Part shown: piece after piece, positions 33,614-42,886 of the stretch
Layout: each line of letters begins with the position of its first letter
How positions within the stretch are numbered: the stretch's first letter is position 1
Assembly (NCBI GenBank): GCA_963722965.1
Contig: CAVROX010000004.1
Coordinates: 16,296 to 80,295, forward strand
Length of the DNA stretch: 64,000 nucleotides
Source: DATLSM01 sp963722965
GTDB lineage: Bacteria; Actinomycetota; Thermoleophilia; Solirubrobacterales; 70-9
Direction of reading: 5' to 3'
The notes under the pieces: model-generated
What the model was told of the DNA's origin: nothing
Seen by the model: the letters and a program-made list of their open reading frames with translations, nothing else
Databases searched by the model: none
Translations under genes and position numbers: made by a program

Positions 33614-34111
33614 CTCGGTGGCGATTCGAAAACCCTACAGAACCGCTTGATCGCTCCCCTTCGTTGCTGATATGGGGCTAACCACTGCGCTGCACCCGTC
33701 CAGATCGCGATCCGATCCTCGTCCAATTCGTGCACGCCGGGCGCCTCATTTCTGCCTAAGCGATCACCGTAAGGGGTGAGGAGGCCTTGCTCAACTGGCT
33801 TCGCTCGCCGATCCTGACGCGCCCCGGGGATGCGGGATCCGGGGCTGCTGGGGCTTTTCTTCGCCGACGCCCTGAATCGCAAGGACCAGCTCGAGCTAGT
33901 CCGGTTGCTGGGGGGCGAAACCACGACCCCCTCGAGGAATTGAGAGGCGAGACCATTCCCCGCGCCGAGGCATTTGAGTCAGCGGGCATCCTGCCTGGCC
34001 ATATCGGCGCGCTTTCTCGCCGACTTCCTGGCCTTTGCTGAGCGGTGGGCGGAGCGGTTGGGAGCATGTCTCAAGGCCAGCAGTCGCCCACAAACCGGCA
34101 CCCGATTACCG
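33614..34111. other. 500-bp stretch between egtB and pntB without a clear gene
   Basis: Short open frames occur on both strands, but none is convincing. The best is a 37-codon plus-strand frame at 33830-33943 (MRDPGLLGLFFADALNRKDQ). The region may contain the egtB promoter and debris of an older gene. I see no terminator-like hairpin or RNA gene. Confidence 0.45.
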
Positions 34112-35539
34112 CTAGAGATGCTGGATCTCAGTGGCTATGTCTGAGGCGGCTTTTTTGGCGTCGCCGAACAGCATCGAGGTCTTCGGCTCGTAGAAGAGGG
34201 CGTTGTCGATGCCGGCGAAGCCGGAGGCCATCGAGCGCTTGAGCACGATCACCGTGCTGGGCCTGGTCGACGTCGAGGATCGGCATCCCGTAGATCGGGC
34301 TGCCCGGGTCGTTCTTGGCCGCCGGGTTGGTGACGTCGTTGGCGCCGATCACGAGCGCCACGTCGGTGCGCGGCGAACTCGGGGTTGATCTCGTCCATCT
34401 CCTTTAGCTGGTCGTAGGGGACGTCGGCCTCGGCGAGCAGCACGTTCATGTGCCCGGGCATGCGGCCGGCGACCGGATGGATCGCGTACTTGACCTCGAC
34501 GCCCTTGCTCTCGAGCGCGCTCTGCGAGCTCGCGCACCGCGTGCTGCGCCTGGGCGACGGCCATCCCGTAACCGGGCACGATCACGACCTGTCGGCGTAG
34601 GAGAGCTGGATCGCCACGTCCTCGGCGCTGATCGAGCGGACCGGGCCGCTGCTCGGTCGTCCCCGCGCCGCGGCCGGCGCCGCGCCGAAGCCGCCGAAGA
34701 GCGACGATCGCCGGACCGAGCGGTTCATCGCCTTGGCCATCAGATGGTGAGGATCGTGCCCGAGGCGCCGACGAGCATGCCGGCGACGATCAGCGCGGTG
34801 TTGTTGAGCGCGAAGCCGGTGGCCGCCGCCGACGAGGCCGGTGAACGCGTTCAGCAGCGAGATCACGACCGGCATGTCGGCGCCGCCGATCGGCAGCACG
34901 ACCATGTTGCCGAGCACGGCCGCGGCGAGCAGGATCCCGAGGATGACAGCGCCTGGGAGTGCGACCGCTGCGGCGAGCAGCGATCGCCACGCAGGCGGCG
35001 AGGATCGCGAACAGCAGCAGGGCGTTGATGACCGTCTGGCCGGGGAGCTTGATCGGCCGGCCGGGCAGGATCTCCTGCAGCTTCCCGAAGGCGATGATCG
35101 AGCCCCAGAACGAGATCGAGCCGACGATCGCGGCGAACAGGGTCGGGATCTGCGGTCTTCGAGCGCGAATCGCCGCCCCGACCGAGATGCCGTGGCGGAT
35201 ACTCGATCCAGGCGATCAGCGCCACCGCGCCGCCGCCGACGCCGTTGAACAGCGCGACCATCTGCGGCATCGCGGTCATCTGCACGCGCACGGCAGGCGA
35301 TCACGCCGATCGCCGCGCCGATCGCCATGCCCGAGCGCGATCAGCCCGCCAGTTGCCGATCCCGTGTGAGCAGAAGCGTCGCGACGACCGCGATCACCAT
35401 GCCGACCGCGGCGATCTTGTTGCCGCGCCGCGGTGCGCGGGTGGGTAGCCCGTGATCCCGAAGATGAACATCGAGAACGCGACGATGTAGAGGCGTCGCT
35501 GAAGTTGCCGCCGGGCTTGAGCAGGGCGTCGACGATCAC
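34112..35539 (-). pseudogene. pntB: NAD(P) transhydrogenase subunit beta, many frameshifts
   Basis: Conserved PntB blocks appear in different frames. After a GTG start at 35539 come VIVDALLKPGGNFS, LYIVAFSMFIFGI, VVLPIGGADMPVVISLLNAFTG, VKYAIHPVAGRMPGHMNVLLAEADVPYDQL, ALVIGANDVTNPAAKNDPGSPIYGMPIL and, up to the stop at 34112, KRSMASGFAGIDNALFYEPKTSMLFGDAKKAASDI. These form the membrane domain and the NADP-binding domain III. Indels occur roughly every 100-200 bp, but the residues between them are nearly all consensus. The start overlaps the pntAB stop (GTGA). The subunit would couple proton flow to hydride transfer. As given it cannot be translated whole. Confidence 0.85.
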
Positions 35540-35845
35540 GTGCTCGTCCTCCTCGACTCCTTGGGCTTCGGGCTTTTTGGCTTGAACATCCGAGCATCCG
35601 GTCGGTGACCACGAAACCGCCGACGATGTTGATCGTGCCGAAGGCGATCGCGATCGCCGAGCACGTGCTCGAGCGGATCGTTGGCGCTAGCCGACCACGA
35701 TCAGCCCGCCCAGCATCACGATCCCGTGGATCGCGTTGGTGCCCGACATCAGCGGCGTGTGCAGCGTGGTCGGCACCTTCGAGATCACCTCGAAGCCGAC
35801 GAACGCGGCGAGCACGAAGATCGTGATCTCGGTGATCAGCGTCAT
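35536..35845 (-). pseudogene. pntAB: NAD(P) transhydrogenase alpha-2 membrane subunit, frameshifted
   Basis: An ATG at 35845, directly after the pntAA stop, opens MTLITEITIFVLAAFVGFEVISKVPTTLHTPLMSGTNAIHGIVMLGG, the classic alpha-2 subunit (membrane domain II). INIVGGFVVTDRMLGMF follows in another frame, then a Lys/Pro tail before the stop at 35536. The span of 310 bp is not a multiple of three, confirming a net indel. It should be about 100 residues with three to four helices and work with PntAA and PntB. Confidence 0.85.
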
Positions 35846-36963
35846 CTACTTGGCCGCTCGCTCGTTGCGGATCTCCCCGCCCTGCGGTGATGCAGGCGCG
35901 GCGATGATCTCGTCGGCGAAGTCGAGCTCAGCTCGCCCTCCTCGGTGATCAGCAGGCCGAGCAGGTTCTCCAGGTTGCGCGCGTACAGCTGCGAGGCCGG
36001 CACCGGCATCTGGCTCGGCAGGTTGCGCGGGCCGAGCGATCTTCACCCCGTCCTCGAGCACGGTCTCCCCCGGCCTTGGTCAGCTCGCAGTTGCCGCCGG
36101 TCTCGGCGGCGAGGTCGACGATCACCGAGCCGGCTGCATGCCCGCACCGCAGCGGCGGTGATCAGCAGCGGCGCCGGGCGGCCGGGGATCGCGGCGGTGG
36201 TGAGCATCACGTCCTGCTTGGCCGCGTCTCGGCGAGCGCCTCGCGCACCTGCTGGTTCTCCTCCTCAGTCAGCTCCCGAGCGTAGCCGCCCTCGCCCTCG
36301 GCGTCGGGGATGAAATCGAGCTCGAGTGGCCGACCGCCGAGCGAGGCGATCTGCTCCCAGGCTGCGCGGCGGATATCGAAGCCGGTGACGATCGCGCCCA
36401 GCCGCCTGGCGGTGGCGATCGCCTGCAGGCCGGCGACGCCGGCGCCGAGGACGAGGACCTTGGCCGGCGGGACGGTGCCGGCGGCCGTCGTCAGCATCGC
36501 GAAGAAACGGCCCGACTCGCGCGGCGGCGATCAGGGCCGCCGCGTAGCCGGCGGCGGTGGCCTGCGAGGAGAGCGCGTCCATCGCCTGCGCGCGGGTGAT
36601 GCGCGGGATCGCCTCCATCGCGAAGCTAGTCACCCCGGCGGCTGCGAGCGACCGGTTGGTCTCGGCCGAGGTCCACGGGGCGAGGTGGCCAATTAGGAGC
36701 TGGTTGGAATGAAGGCGCGCGATCTCCGCCAGGGAGGGGACGGCGACGCGCAGGAGCACCTCGGCGCCCCAGACGACGTCGGAGGCGCCGAGCTTTGCTT
36801 CGGCTTCCTCATATTGGGAGTCGGGATGACCGGCGCCCTCACCGGCGCCCGGCTCAATCACTACCTCGACCCGCTCATTTTTCTTCAGCGAGCGCACCAC
36901 GTCAGGGACGAGCGCGACCCGGCGCTCCCCCTCGGCGGTCTCTTTCGGAACTCCGATCTTCAT
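35846..36963 (-). pseudogene. pntAA: NAD(P) transhydrogenase subunit alpha-1, many frameshifts
   Basis: The ATG at 36963 starts MKIGVPKETAEGERRVALVP, the family signature, and the first 145 residues or so are intact (HLAPWTSAETNRSLAAAGVTSFAMEAIPRITRAQAMDALSSQA). After about 36520 the frame changes. PPAKVLVLGAGVAGLQAIATARRLGA (the NAD-binding GxGxxG) lies in a second frame to about 36240, and at least four more shifts follow before DFADEIIAAPASPQGGEIRNER and the stop at 35846. The NAD(H)-binding domain is otherwise recognisable throughout. The gene is first in the pntAA-pntAB-pntB operon. Confidence 0.87.
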
Positions 36964-36999
36964 GATTGGAATTGCGGCGCGGGAGCCTACGCGATCGGA

Positions 37000-38061
37000 C
37001 TAGGCCGGTGTCTGGACGCCCGCCAGCGCGGCGAGCCGCTCCAGGGTGTGAAGCTGCTCGCTGCGCTCGACGTGCACCGGGGAGACGATCAGGCGGTCGA
37101 TTCCGGCGCCGCGAAAGCGCTCGATCCGCTCCGCTACCTCAGCCTCGCTGCCGACCAGCGAGGTCGCCTCGACGATCTCGTCCGGCATCGCCTCAAAGGC
37201 ACCGCCCCGATCGCCCTCCCCAAAGCGGCGCTGAACCTCATCGGCGACCTCGCCGAAGCCGAAGCGATGGGCCAGATCGACGTAGAAGTTTGTTTTGCGG
37301 CTGCCCATCCCGCCGAAATAGAGGACGAGCCCGGCCTTGACGACATTCTTCGCTGCCTCGAGGTCGCCGTCGATCGCCACCTGCAGGGAGGGAGAAACCT
37401 CGAGGTCTGAGCGCCGCCTCCCCCCCTTTGCGAAACCGGCCTCCAGGTGCTCGCCCCAGGTCTGCTCAAAGGCCTCGACGCTGAAGAAGATCGGGATCCA
37501 CCCGTCGCAGATCTCCGCTGCCATCTCCACCGACCTGCGCCCGATCGCTCCGACGAAGACGGGAATCTTGTTGCGCAGGGGGTGAAAATTGAGCTTCAGC
37601 GGCTTGCCCTCGCCGCCGGGTAGCGGCAGCGTGTAGTTCTCGCCTTGGTGCTCCAGCGGGCCCTCGCGGGCAATGATCGCCCGCACGACTTCGATGTACT
37701 CGCGGGTGCGCCCCCAAGGCCTTGCGTAGGGGATCCCGTACCAGCCTTCTGAGACCTGCGGCCCTGAGGGCCCGAAGCCGAAGAGAAAGCGCCCGCCCGA
37801 GAGCTTGTCGATCGTGGCCCCCGCCATCGCCGCGGCGGCCGGCGGGCGGGCCGGGACCTGCATGATCGCTGCGCCGAGGTTGATCGTCTTGGTCTGCCCG
37901 GCGAGCCAGGCGAGAACGCTGATCACGTCCGAGCCGTAGGACTCCGCCGCCCAGACTGACTCAAAACCCGCGGCCTCCGCCGCCCGCACCACATCGACGG
38001 CGTCCTCCCCGGCGGGGCCGATCCCCCAGTAGCCGAGGTTGAGTCCGAGCTTCAAAGCCAT
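37000..38061 (-). CDS. LLM-class F420-dependent oxidoreductase
   Basis: 353 residues. MALKLGLNLGYWGIGPAGEDAVDVVRAAEAAGFESVWAAESYGSD is the luciferase-like N-terminus, and IDKLSGGRFLFGFGPSGPQVSEGWYGIPYARPWGRTREYIEV matches the F420-binding subfamily of actinobacterial LLM oxidoreductases. FVGAIGRRSVEMAAEICDGWIPIFFS and GSEAEVAERIERFRGAGIDRLIVSP complete the TIM-barrel pattern. Substrate unknown. It lies 36 bp upstream of pntAA on the same strand, but its own indel-free sequence contrasts sharply with the broken pnt genes next to it. It is divergent from the P-type ATPase, with only 28 bp between starts. Confidence 0.9.
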   Translation of the reverse strand: MALKLGLNLGYWGIGPAGEDAVDVVRAAEAAGFESVWAAESYGSDVISVLAWLAGQTKTINLGAAIMQVPARPPAAAAMAGATIDKLSGGRFLFGFGPSGPQVSEGWYGIPYARPWGRTREYIEVVRAIIAREGPLEHQGENYTLPLPGGEGKPLKLNFHPLRNKIPVFVGAIGRRSVEMAAEICDGWIPIFFSVEAFEQTWGEHLEAGFAKGGRRRSDLEVSPSLQVAIDGDLEAAKNVVKAGLVLYFGGMGSRKTNFYVDLAHRFGFGEVADEVQRRFGEGDRGGAFEAMPDEIVEATSLVGSEAEVAERIERFRGAGIDRLIVSPVHVERSEQLHTLERLAALAGVQTPA

Positions 38062-38089
38062 CCGGCACGCACCCTATTGAATACTTGCG

Positions 38090-40504
38090 ATGAGCACGAG
38101 CTACCCAGCCGCCGAGCGCGGCCTCTCCAGCGCGGAGGCTGCCGCCCGGCTGCGGCGCCTCGGCCCCCCACCGGAGACCTCCTCGCGTTCGGTCTCAAGC
38201 ATCGTCGCCGGCAACATCTTCACCCTCTTTAACGCGATTATCGGCGTCTTCTTCGTCCTCGACATGGCGCTGGGACTGTACGCAGACTCGCTCTTTGGGC
38301 TGATCGCGGTGATCAACTCCTACATCGGTATTCGCCAGGAGCTGAAGGCGAAGGCGACCCTCGACGAGCTGGCGGTGCTGGTTGCCCCGCACGCGAAGGT
38401 GATCCGCGACGGTGAGACGGTCAAGCTGTTAGCGACCGAGGTCGTGCCCGGCGACGTCATCCGCATCGAGCCCGGAGACCAGCTGGTCGCCGACGGCGAG
38501 GTGATCAGCACCCGTGGCATGACCCTCGATGAGTCGATGCTCACCGGCGAGGCCGACGGCATCCACAAGGTGGTGGGTGAGCGGGCTCTGTCGGGATCCT
38601 TCTGCGTCTCTGGTTCTGGCTACTACATTGCCGAGGCGGTCCGCGAGGAGAGCTACGCCGGGCGCCTAGCCGGCGAGGCGCGCGCCTTCCGCCACCCGCC
38701 CTCCCCGCTGCAGGAAGAGGTCAACCGGGTGATCGTCGTCTGCGTCTACGTAATGGTGCCCTTGGCGGCGATCCTCCTCTTCACCCTCAAGGTGCGAAAC
38801 GTCGCCCTCGAAGAAGCAGCACAGACGGCAACGGCCGGTCTGGTAACGCTGATCCCGGAGGGAATGGTGCTCTTGATGAGCGTCACCTTCGCGGTTGCGG
38901 CGGTGCGGCTGGCGCGCCGCAACACCTTGATTCAGCAGATGAGCGCGACCGAGAGCCTCGCCGCGGTCGACACGATCTGCATCGATAAGACCGGCACTCT
39001 CACCGACGGTGAACTTCGGTTGGCCGGCGTGGAGGTCGCCGAGGGAGTCGAGGAGGCGGCTGCTCACGCGGCGCTGGGGCGCTTTGCGGCGAGCGCCGGC
39101 GAGCGCAACCGAACGACGCAGACGATCGCAGAGCGCTTTCCTGGTAGGGCGGCAAAGGTGAGCGCCGAGGTGCCCTTCTCCTCCGAATGGAAGTGGAGCG
39201 GGGTCTCGCTCGGGACCAAGACCTACGTGCTCGGGGCGCCCGACGTGCTCGAAGATGGCGGGGTCCTGACCATGCCACCGCGCCTGGCCCGCCGCTTGGC
39301 GCGGGAGACCGCGGCGGGTCGCCGCGTTCTCGCCTTCGGCGAATCCGGCGAAACCCTACCGGCCGACCCCGCTCGGCAGGCACCGCCGCAGCTTGTCCCG
39401 ATCGCCCTCGTGATCTTGGAGGAGACGCTGCGGCCCGATGCGGCGGAGACGATCGCCTACATGCGCGAGCACAACGTCGAGTTGAAGCTGATCTCCGGCG
39501 ATGCGCGGGCGACCGTCACCGCGGTCGCCAACGCGGTTGGAGTCCCGCGCGAGGCGGGGGTGATCGAGGGCTCCGAGCTGCCCACCGACCCCGAGCAGCT
39601 GGCCGCGGTGGCGCAGCGCAACACGATCTTTTGCCGAATCAAACCCGAGCAAAAGAAAGCGTTGGTTGGGGCGCTCTCGGATGCGGGGCGATACACGGCG
39701 ATGATCGGCGACGGGGTCAACGACGTGCCGGCTCTGAAGCGGGCGCGGATGGCGGTGGCGATGGGCTCGGGCGCCCAGGTGACCAAGGGGGTCGCCGACG
39801 TGGTCCTGCTTGAGGATGAGTTCGCGCGTTTGCCGGAGGCTGTCAGCGAGGGTCGCCAGATTGCCCGCAACATCCACCGACTCGGACGCCTGTACCTGAC
39901 GAAGACCGTCTATGCGGCGGCGCTGATCCTCTTTGTCGCGGTGCCGGGGTTCGCCTTTCCCTTCTTGCCGCGCCACCTGACCCTGGCCGGCCTGTTCACG
40001 ATCGGGATCCCCTCCTTCGTGCTTGCCCTCGCCCCCTCCGACGGACCGCTTTACCGCGGCAGGCTGATCCGCGCGCTGGCCGCCTTTGCAGTGCCGGCGG
40101 GACTGGCGACGGCTTTCGGCTCGATCCTCTCCTTCTTTCTCGTCGACACCGTCTTCGGCGGGACACTTGAAGCCGGCCGCACCGCCGCGACGACGACGCT
40201 GATCGTGCTCGGCCTCTGCTTCGTCTTGCTCTTGGAGCGCGGCCCCGGCCGCGAGCACATCGCGATCCAGAGCTACATGCTCGCCCTGATCGCCGGACTC
40301 GGCGCCCTCTTTGCCCTCGGCCTCGCAGCCGCACCGATCCGCGACTTCTTTCAGATGACCCTGCTGAGCGCAACCCAGTGGTTCCTCGCCCTGCTCTCCG
40401 CCGCGGCCGGACTGACCATCGCGAGCTTGCTCTGGCGCCTGCCAGCGATCGAAAAGCTCGAAGAGCCGGTCAGCTCTGCTGGGGTGGGAGCACGAACTGG
40501 GTGA
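38090..40504 (+). CDS. P-type cation-transporting ATPase (CtpE-like)
   Basis: 804 residues. The actuator motif TGEA (TLDESMLTGEADG, about residue 153), the membrane PEGM motif, the phosphorylation site DKTGTLTDGE (Asp at about 300), KPEQK and the hinge GDGVNDVPALK (about 540) are all present. Roughly ten membrane helices are seen, four of them C-terminal. There is no heavy-metal-binding N-terminus and no CPC motif, so it is not a copper or zinc pump. The layout and length resemble actinobacterial CtpE, reported as a calcium transporter in mycobacteria; calcium or magnesium is therefore the best guess. It is preceded by a 28-bp gap to the divergent LLM gene. Confidence 0.85.
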   Translation: MSTSYPAAERGLSSAEAAARLRRLGPPPETSSRSVSSIVAGNIFTLFNAIIGVFFVLDMALGLYADSLFGLIAVINSYIGIRQELKAKATLDELAVLVAPHAKVIRDGETVKLLATEVVPGDVIRIEPGDQLVADGEVISTRGMTLDESMLTGEADGIHKVVGERALSGSFCVSGSGYYIAEAVREESYAGRLAGEARAFRHPPSPLQEEVNRVIVVCVYVMVPLAAILLFTLKVRNVALEEAAQTATAGLVTLIPEGMVLLMSVTFAVAAVRLARRNTLIQQMSATESLAAVDTICIDKTGTLTDGELRLAGVEVAEGVEEAAAHAALGRFAASAGERNRTTQTIAERFPGRAAKVSAEVPFSSEWKWSGVSLGTKTYVLGAPDVLEDGGVLTMPPRLARRLARETAAGRRVLAFGESGETLPADPARQAPPQLVPIALVILEETLRPDAAETIAYMREHNVELKLISGDARATVTAVANAVGVPREAGVIEGSELPTDPEQLAAVAQRNTIFCRIKPEQKKALVGALSDAGRYTAMIGDGVNDVPALKRARMAVAMGSGAQVTKGVADVVLLEDEFARLPEAVSEGRQIARNIHRLGRLYLTKTVYAAALILFVAVPGFAFPFLPRHLTLAGLFTIGIPSFVLALAPSDGPLYRGRLIRALAAFAVPAGLATAFGSILSFFLVDTVFGGTLEAGRTAATTTLIVLGLCFVLLLERGPGREHIAIQSYMLALIAGLGALFALGLAAAPIRDFFQMTLLSATQWFLALLSAAAGLTIASLLWRLPAIEKLEEPVSSAGVGARTG

Positions 40505-40973
40505 CGATCAGGTTGGCTGCGAGCCGCGGCTTGTCCCCCTCGCGCCGGCGCTCCATCCGCACCTCGACGACGACGGTGCTTTTGCCCGTGTGCAGCGGCT
40601 CACCGTAAGCGATGACCTCATCGCCCTCGATGCCTGCTGCAAAGACGTTCAGCTTCAGCTCGATCGTCGTGAAGTTGTGGCCCGACGGGATCACCCGAAA
40701 AGTCGCCCAGGCCGCGACGGTGTCGCCAAGCGCGGTCCAGACGCCGCCATGGACGAAGCCGCCGGGATGCAGATGTCGCCGGTCGACGACGATCCTTCCC
40801 CGCGAGTGTGACTCCTCGATACTGAGCGGCTCGATCCCGAGGTCGCCGGGAAAGCTGCCCGGCAAAAATCCCCTGACCGACTCCGGCGTGATCAGCGAGC
40901 TGGGGTGGGGCGGATCGTCGCTCAGTTGAGGCGCTCCACGATCATCGCCTTGCCCTGTCCTCCTGCCACGCAC
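40470..40973 (-). CDS. PaaI-type hotdog-fold thioesterase
   Basis: The core LSIEESHSRGRIVVDRRHLHPGGFVHGGVWTALGDTVAAWATF holds the HGG motif and downstream acidic residue of PaaI-like acyl-CoA thioesterases. HNFTTIELKLNVFAAGIEGDEVIAYGEPLHTGKSTVVVEVRM completes the hotdog fold. The start is uncertain. The GTG at 40973 gives an Arg/Gly-rich extension that overlaps the thiolase by 52 bp. The real start may lie near 40925-40890, where a CTG begins LSDDPPHPSSLITPESV. It probably hydrolyses an acyl- or aryl-CoA. It is translated after the thiolase on the same strand and converges on the P-type ATPase (35-bp overlap). Confidence 0.82.
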   Translation of the reverse strand: MRGRRTGQGDDRGAPQLSDDPPHPSSLITPESVRGFLPGSFPGDLGIEPLSIEESHSRGRIVVDRRHLHPGGFVHGGVWTALGDTVAAWATFRVIPSGHNFTTIELKLNVFAAGIEGDEVIAYGEPLHTGKSTVVVEVRMERRREGDKPRLAANLIVTQFVLPPQQS

Positions 40974-42082
40974 ATGGTCTCAAGGCCAACCTGGTGGTCG
41001 TCGGTCTCCATCACGTTGAGCAGGGTGCCCATGATCCGGGCGCCGGTCATCCCGAACGGGTGGCCGAGGGCGATCGCCCCCCCGTGAGTATTGAGCTTGT
41101 CAATCGTGATCTTGCATTCATCCATGATCGGGATCACCTGGGCGGCAAAGGCCTCGTTTAGCTCGACCGCGTCGACGTCGGCGATCGTCATCCCCGCCCG
41201 CTCGAGCACCTTCTTGATCGCGCCAATCGGGGCGACCCCCATGTACTCGGGCTCATTGCCCCAGGTGGCGGCGGTGATGATCCGCGCCCGCGGCCTCAGC
41301 CCCAGCTCCTTTGCCCTCGCATCGCTCATCAACAGCACTGCCGCCGCGCCGTCGTTGAGCGGACATGAGTTGCCGGCGGTGACCCCGCCACCACCGAAGG
41401 CCTCCGGCAGTTCGGAGAGTTTCTGGAGGGTCGAGGAGGCGCGGGGGCCGTCGTCCTTGCTGACTTCGGTGCCGTCGGGCAGCTTTACCGGGACGATCTC
41501 GCGGTCAAAGAAACCATCCTCCTGTGATTTGACCGCCAGTTCCTGGGAGCGCTGGGCGAACTTGTCCATGTCGGCCCGGCTGACCTCGTATTTCTCGGCG
41601 ACGTTGACGGCCGTCTTGCCCATCTCGATGTAGGCGTTGGGCTGGCCATCGTTGCCCTGCAGGTTCTCGTTTTGGTCCGCTGCGCCAGCCGGCTCGGTCC
41701 GCTCGTTGTAGCGGCTCACCCACTCGACCCCGGCGGCGAGGTAGACGTCGCCCTCACCGACCTTGATCGCGTTGCCCGCGTGGCGGATCGCGTCAAGGCT
41801 CGAGGAGCAGTAGCGGGAGACCGTGACCCCGTTGACGGTCTCGGGAAGCTTCTCGGAAAGCAGCGCGATGATCCGGCCGATGTTGAAGGCCTGTAGTCCC
41901 TGCGGCATGCCACAGCCGCAAAAGACGTCCTCGATGCTGGCCGGGTCGAGCTCGGGGTTGCGCTCAAGGAGCTGGTCGACGACGTAGGCGCCCATCTCCT
42001 CGGGACGAAGCTGGGCGAGGGAGCCCTTGAAGGCGCGGCCGATCGGCGTTCGGATTGTGTCGACGATCACTGCTTCGGGCAT
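40922..42082 (-). CDS. Acetyl-CoA C-acyltransferase (thiolase)
   Basis: 386 residues. The nucleophilic cysteine lies in VTVSRYCSSSLDAIRHAGNAI (about residue 89). The substrate-binding His is in HGGAIALGHPFGMTGARIMGTL, and the second catalytic Cys in ETMCVAGGQGKAMIVERLN at the C-terminus. The N-terminus MPEAVIVDTIRTPIGRAFKGSLA is standard. The sequence is closer to FadA-type degradative thiolases than to biosynthetic PhbA, but that split is not certain from motifs. It catalyses thiolytic cleavage of 3-ketoacyl-CoA or its reverse. With the thioesterase downstream it forms a small acyl-CoA cluster. Confidence 0.94.
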   Translation of the reverse strand: MPEAVIVDTIRTPIGRAFKGSLAQLRPEEMGAYVVDQLLERNPELDPASIEDVFCGCGMPQGLQAFNIGRIIALLSEKLPETVNGVTVSRYCSSSLDAIRHAGNAIKVGEGDVYLAAGVEWVSRYNERTEPAGAADQNENLQGNDGQPNAYIEMGKTAVNVAEKYEVSRADMDKFAQRSQELAVKSQEDGFFDREIVPVKLPDGTEVSKDDGPRASSTLQKLSELPEAFGGGGVTAGNSCPLNDGAAAVLLMSDARAKELGLRPRARIITAATWGNEPEYMGVAPIGAIKKVLERAGMTIADVDAVELNEAFAAQVIPIMDECKITIDKLNTHGGAIALGHPFGMTGARIMGTLLNVMETDDHQVGLETMCVAGGQGKAMIVERLN

Positions 42083-42174
42083 GCGATGCTCTCCTTGGAA
42101 GGTGTTGGGGGGGAAGTGCGGGGGCAGGCTAGTTGACGCGACCCGCGAGTGCCTCTCTCGGCTAGGTTAGACCG

Positions 42175-42537
42175 ATGCCGCTGGACGGTTTGCGGGCCTG
42201 GATCGGGGAGTTGGAGCGCAAACTCGGCGCGCGCACGCGAGTCGGGCTGGTGCTGGTGGCGATCGCCGTCGGCGGTGCCGGAGCGGGGATCTACCTCTCG
42301 CTCCATACCGCCGACGAAAGCGCGAGCAAGAGCGAACTGCGCCAGCTGCAGACCCAGGTTGACCAGTTCGGCGGCACCTCCTCCCAGAGCGGGCTGGAAG
42401 CCCGCCTGGCCTCGGTGGAAGCCACGGCCAAAGCGGCTCAAGCTGAAGTGGCAAAGCTCCAGGCTGAAGTCAGGACCCTTCAGGGGCACTCCAAGGGCGG
42501 CAGTTCACACGGCGCCAAGGGCGGCACGACGAAGTAG
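42175..42537 (+). CDS. Small single-pass membrane protein with coiled coil
   Basis: 120 residues. An amphipathic N-terminus (LRAWIGELERKLGART) is followed by one membrane helix (VGLVLVAIAVGGAGAGIYLSL). A coiled coil (SELRQLQTQVDQF, then LEARLASVEATAKAAQAEVAKLQAEVRTLQ) leads to a Gly/Ser/His/Lys-rich tail. Similar small anchored coiled-coil proteins are common in Thermoleophilia, with no known role. Codon bias is good (third-position G or C), supporting a real gene. It is divergent from the thiolase. Confidence 0.7.
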   Translation: MPLDGLRAWIGELERKLGARTRVGLVLVAIAVGGAGAGIYLSLHTADESASKSELRQLQTQVDQFGGTSSQSGLEARLASVEATAKAAQAEVAKLQAEVRTLQGHSKGGSSHGAKGGTTK

Positions 42538-42662
42538 GTATTTGTGACAAAGCGCACGTGCTGCGTGGGCTTCGTCCACGCCCTGCGTTACATTCGCCGC
42601 AATCCCACCTCGCGTGCAACCGCGAGCTTTGCCGCGAAGCGGCAGCGAAAGGAGGCCCCCTC

Positions 42663-42806
42663 ATGCCCGAGGGCTACTGCGTCAAAGAGCGCAAGAAGGT
42701 CGAGATCAAGGACGCAAAACAGGTGACCATGAAGAACGGTCGCCCGGCGATCCAGGGTGTGTGCCCCGACTGCGGCACAAAGATCTTCAAGATCGGCAAA
42801 CTCTAG
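42663..42806 (+). CDS. DUF5679-like zinc-ribbon mini-protein, one Cys missing
   Basis: 47 residues from the ATG at 42663, preceded by AAAGGAGG. GYCVKERKKVEIKDAKQVTM and KNGRPAIQGVCPDCGTKIFKIG match the DUF5679 family of tiny single-zinc-ribbon proteins. The usual first knuckle is CxxC, but here the second cysteine is replaced by Glu (CVKE). The second knuckle, CPDC, is intact. Glu is a poor zinc ligand, so metal binding may be altered. The strong ribosome site suggests high expression. Function of the family is unknown. Confidence 0.85.
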   Translation: MPEGYCVKERKKVEIKDAKQVTMKNGRPAIQGVCPDCGTKIFKIGKL

Positions 42807-42831
42807 GAGCCGGTCCCTGAAGCTGCCGCCT

Positions 42832-42861
42832 CCCGGCGCCGGCGGGATTGCCGGCGCCGGG
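42832..42861. terminator. Perfect 12-bp palindrome between convergent genes
   Basis: CCCGGCGCCGGC-gggatt-GCCGGCGCCGGG lies between the stops of the DUF5679-like and plsC genes and can fold on either strand, which suits a bidirectional terminator, although there is no T-tract. It is flanked by 12-bp direct repeats (GCCGGTCCCTGA at 42809-42820 and 42865-42876), so it could also be a small REP-like element. Confidence 0.55.
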
Positions 42862-42886
42862 ATCGCCGGTCCCTGAGGAGGGGCCG

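Noticed and set aside
33830..33943. 37-codon plus-strand frame MRDPGLLGLFFADALNRKDQ
   Set aside because: It looks protein-like but is too short and has no ribosome site or homology I recognise. It may be debris.
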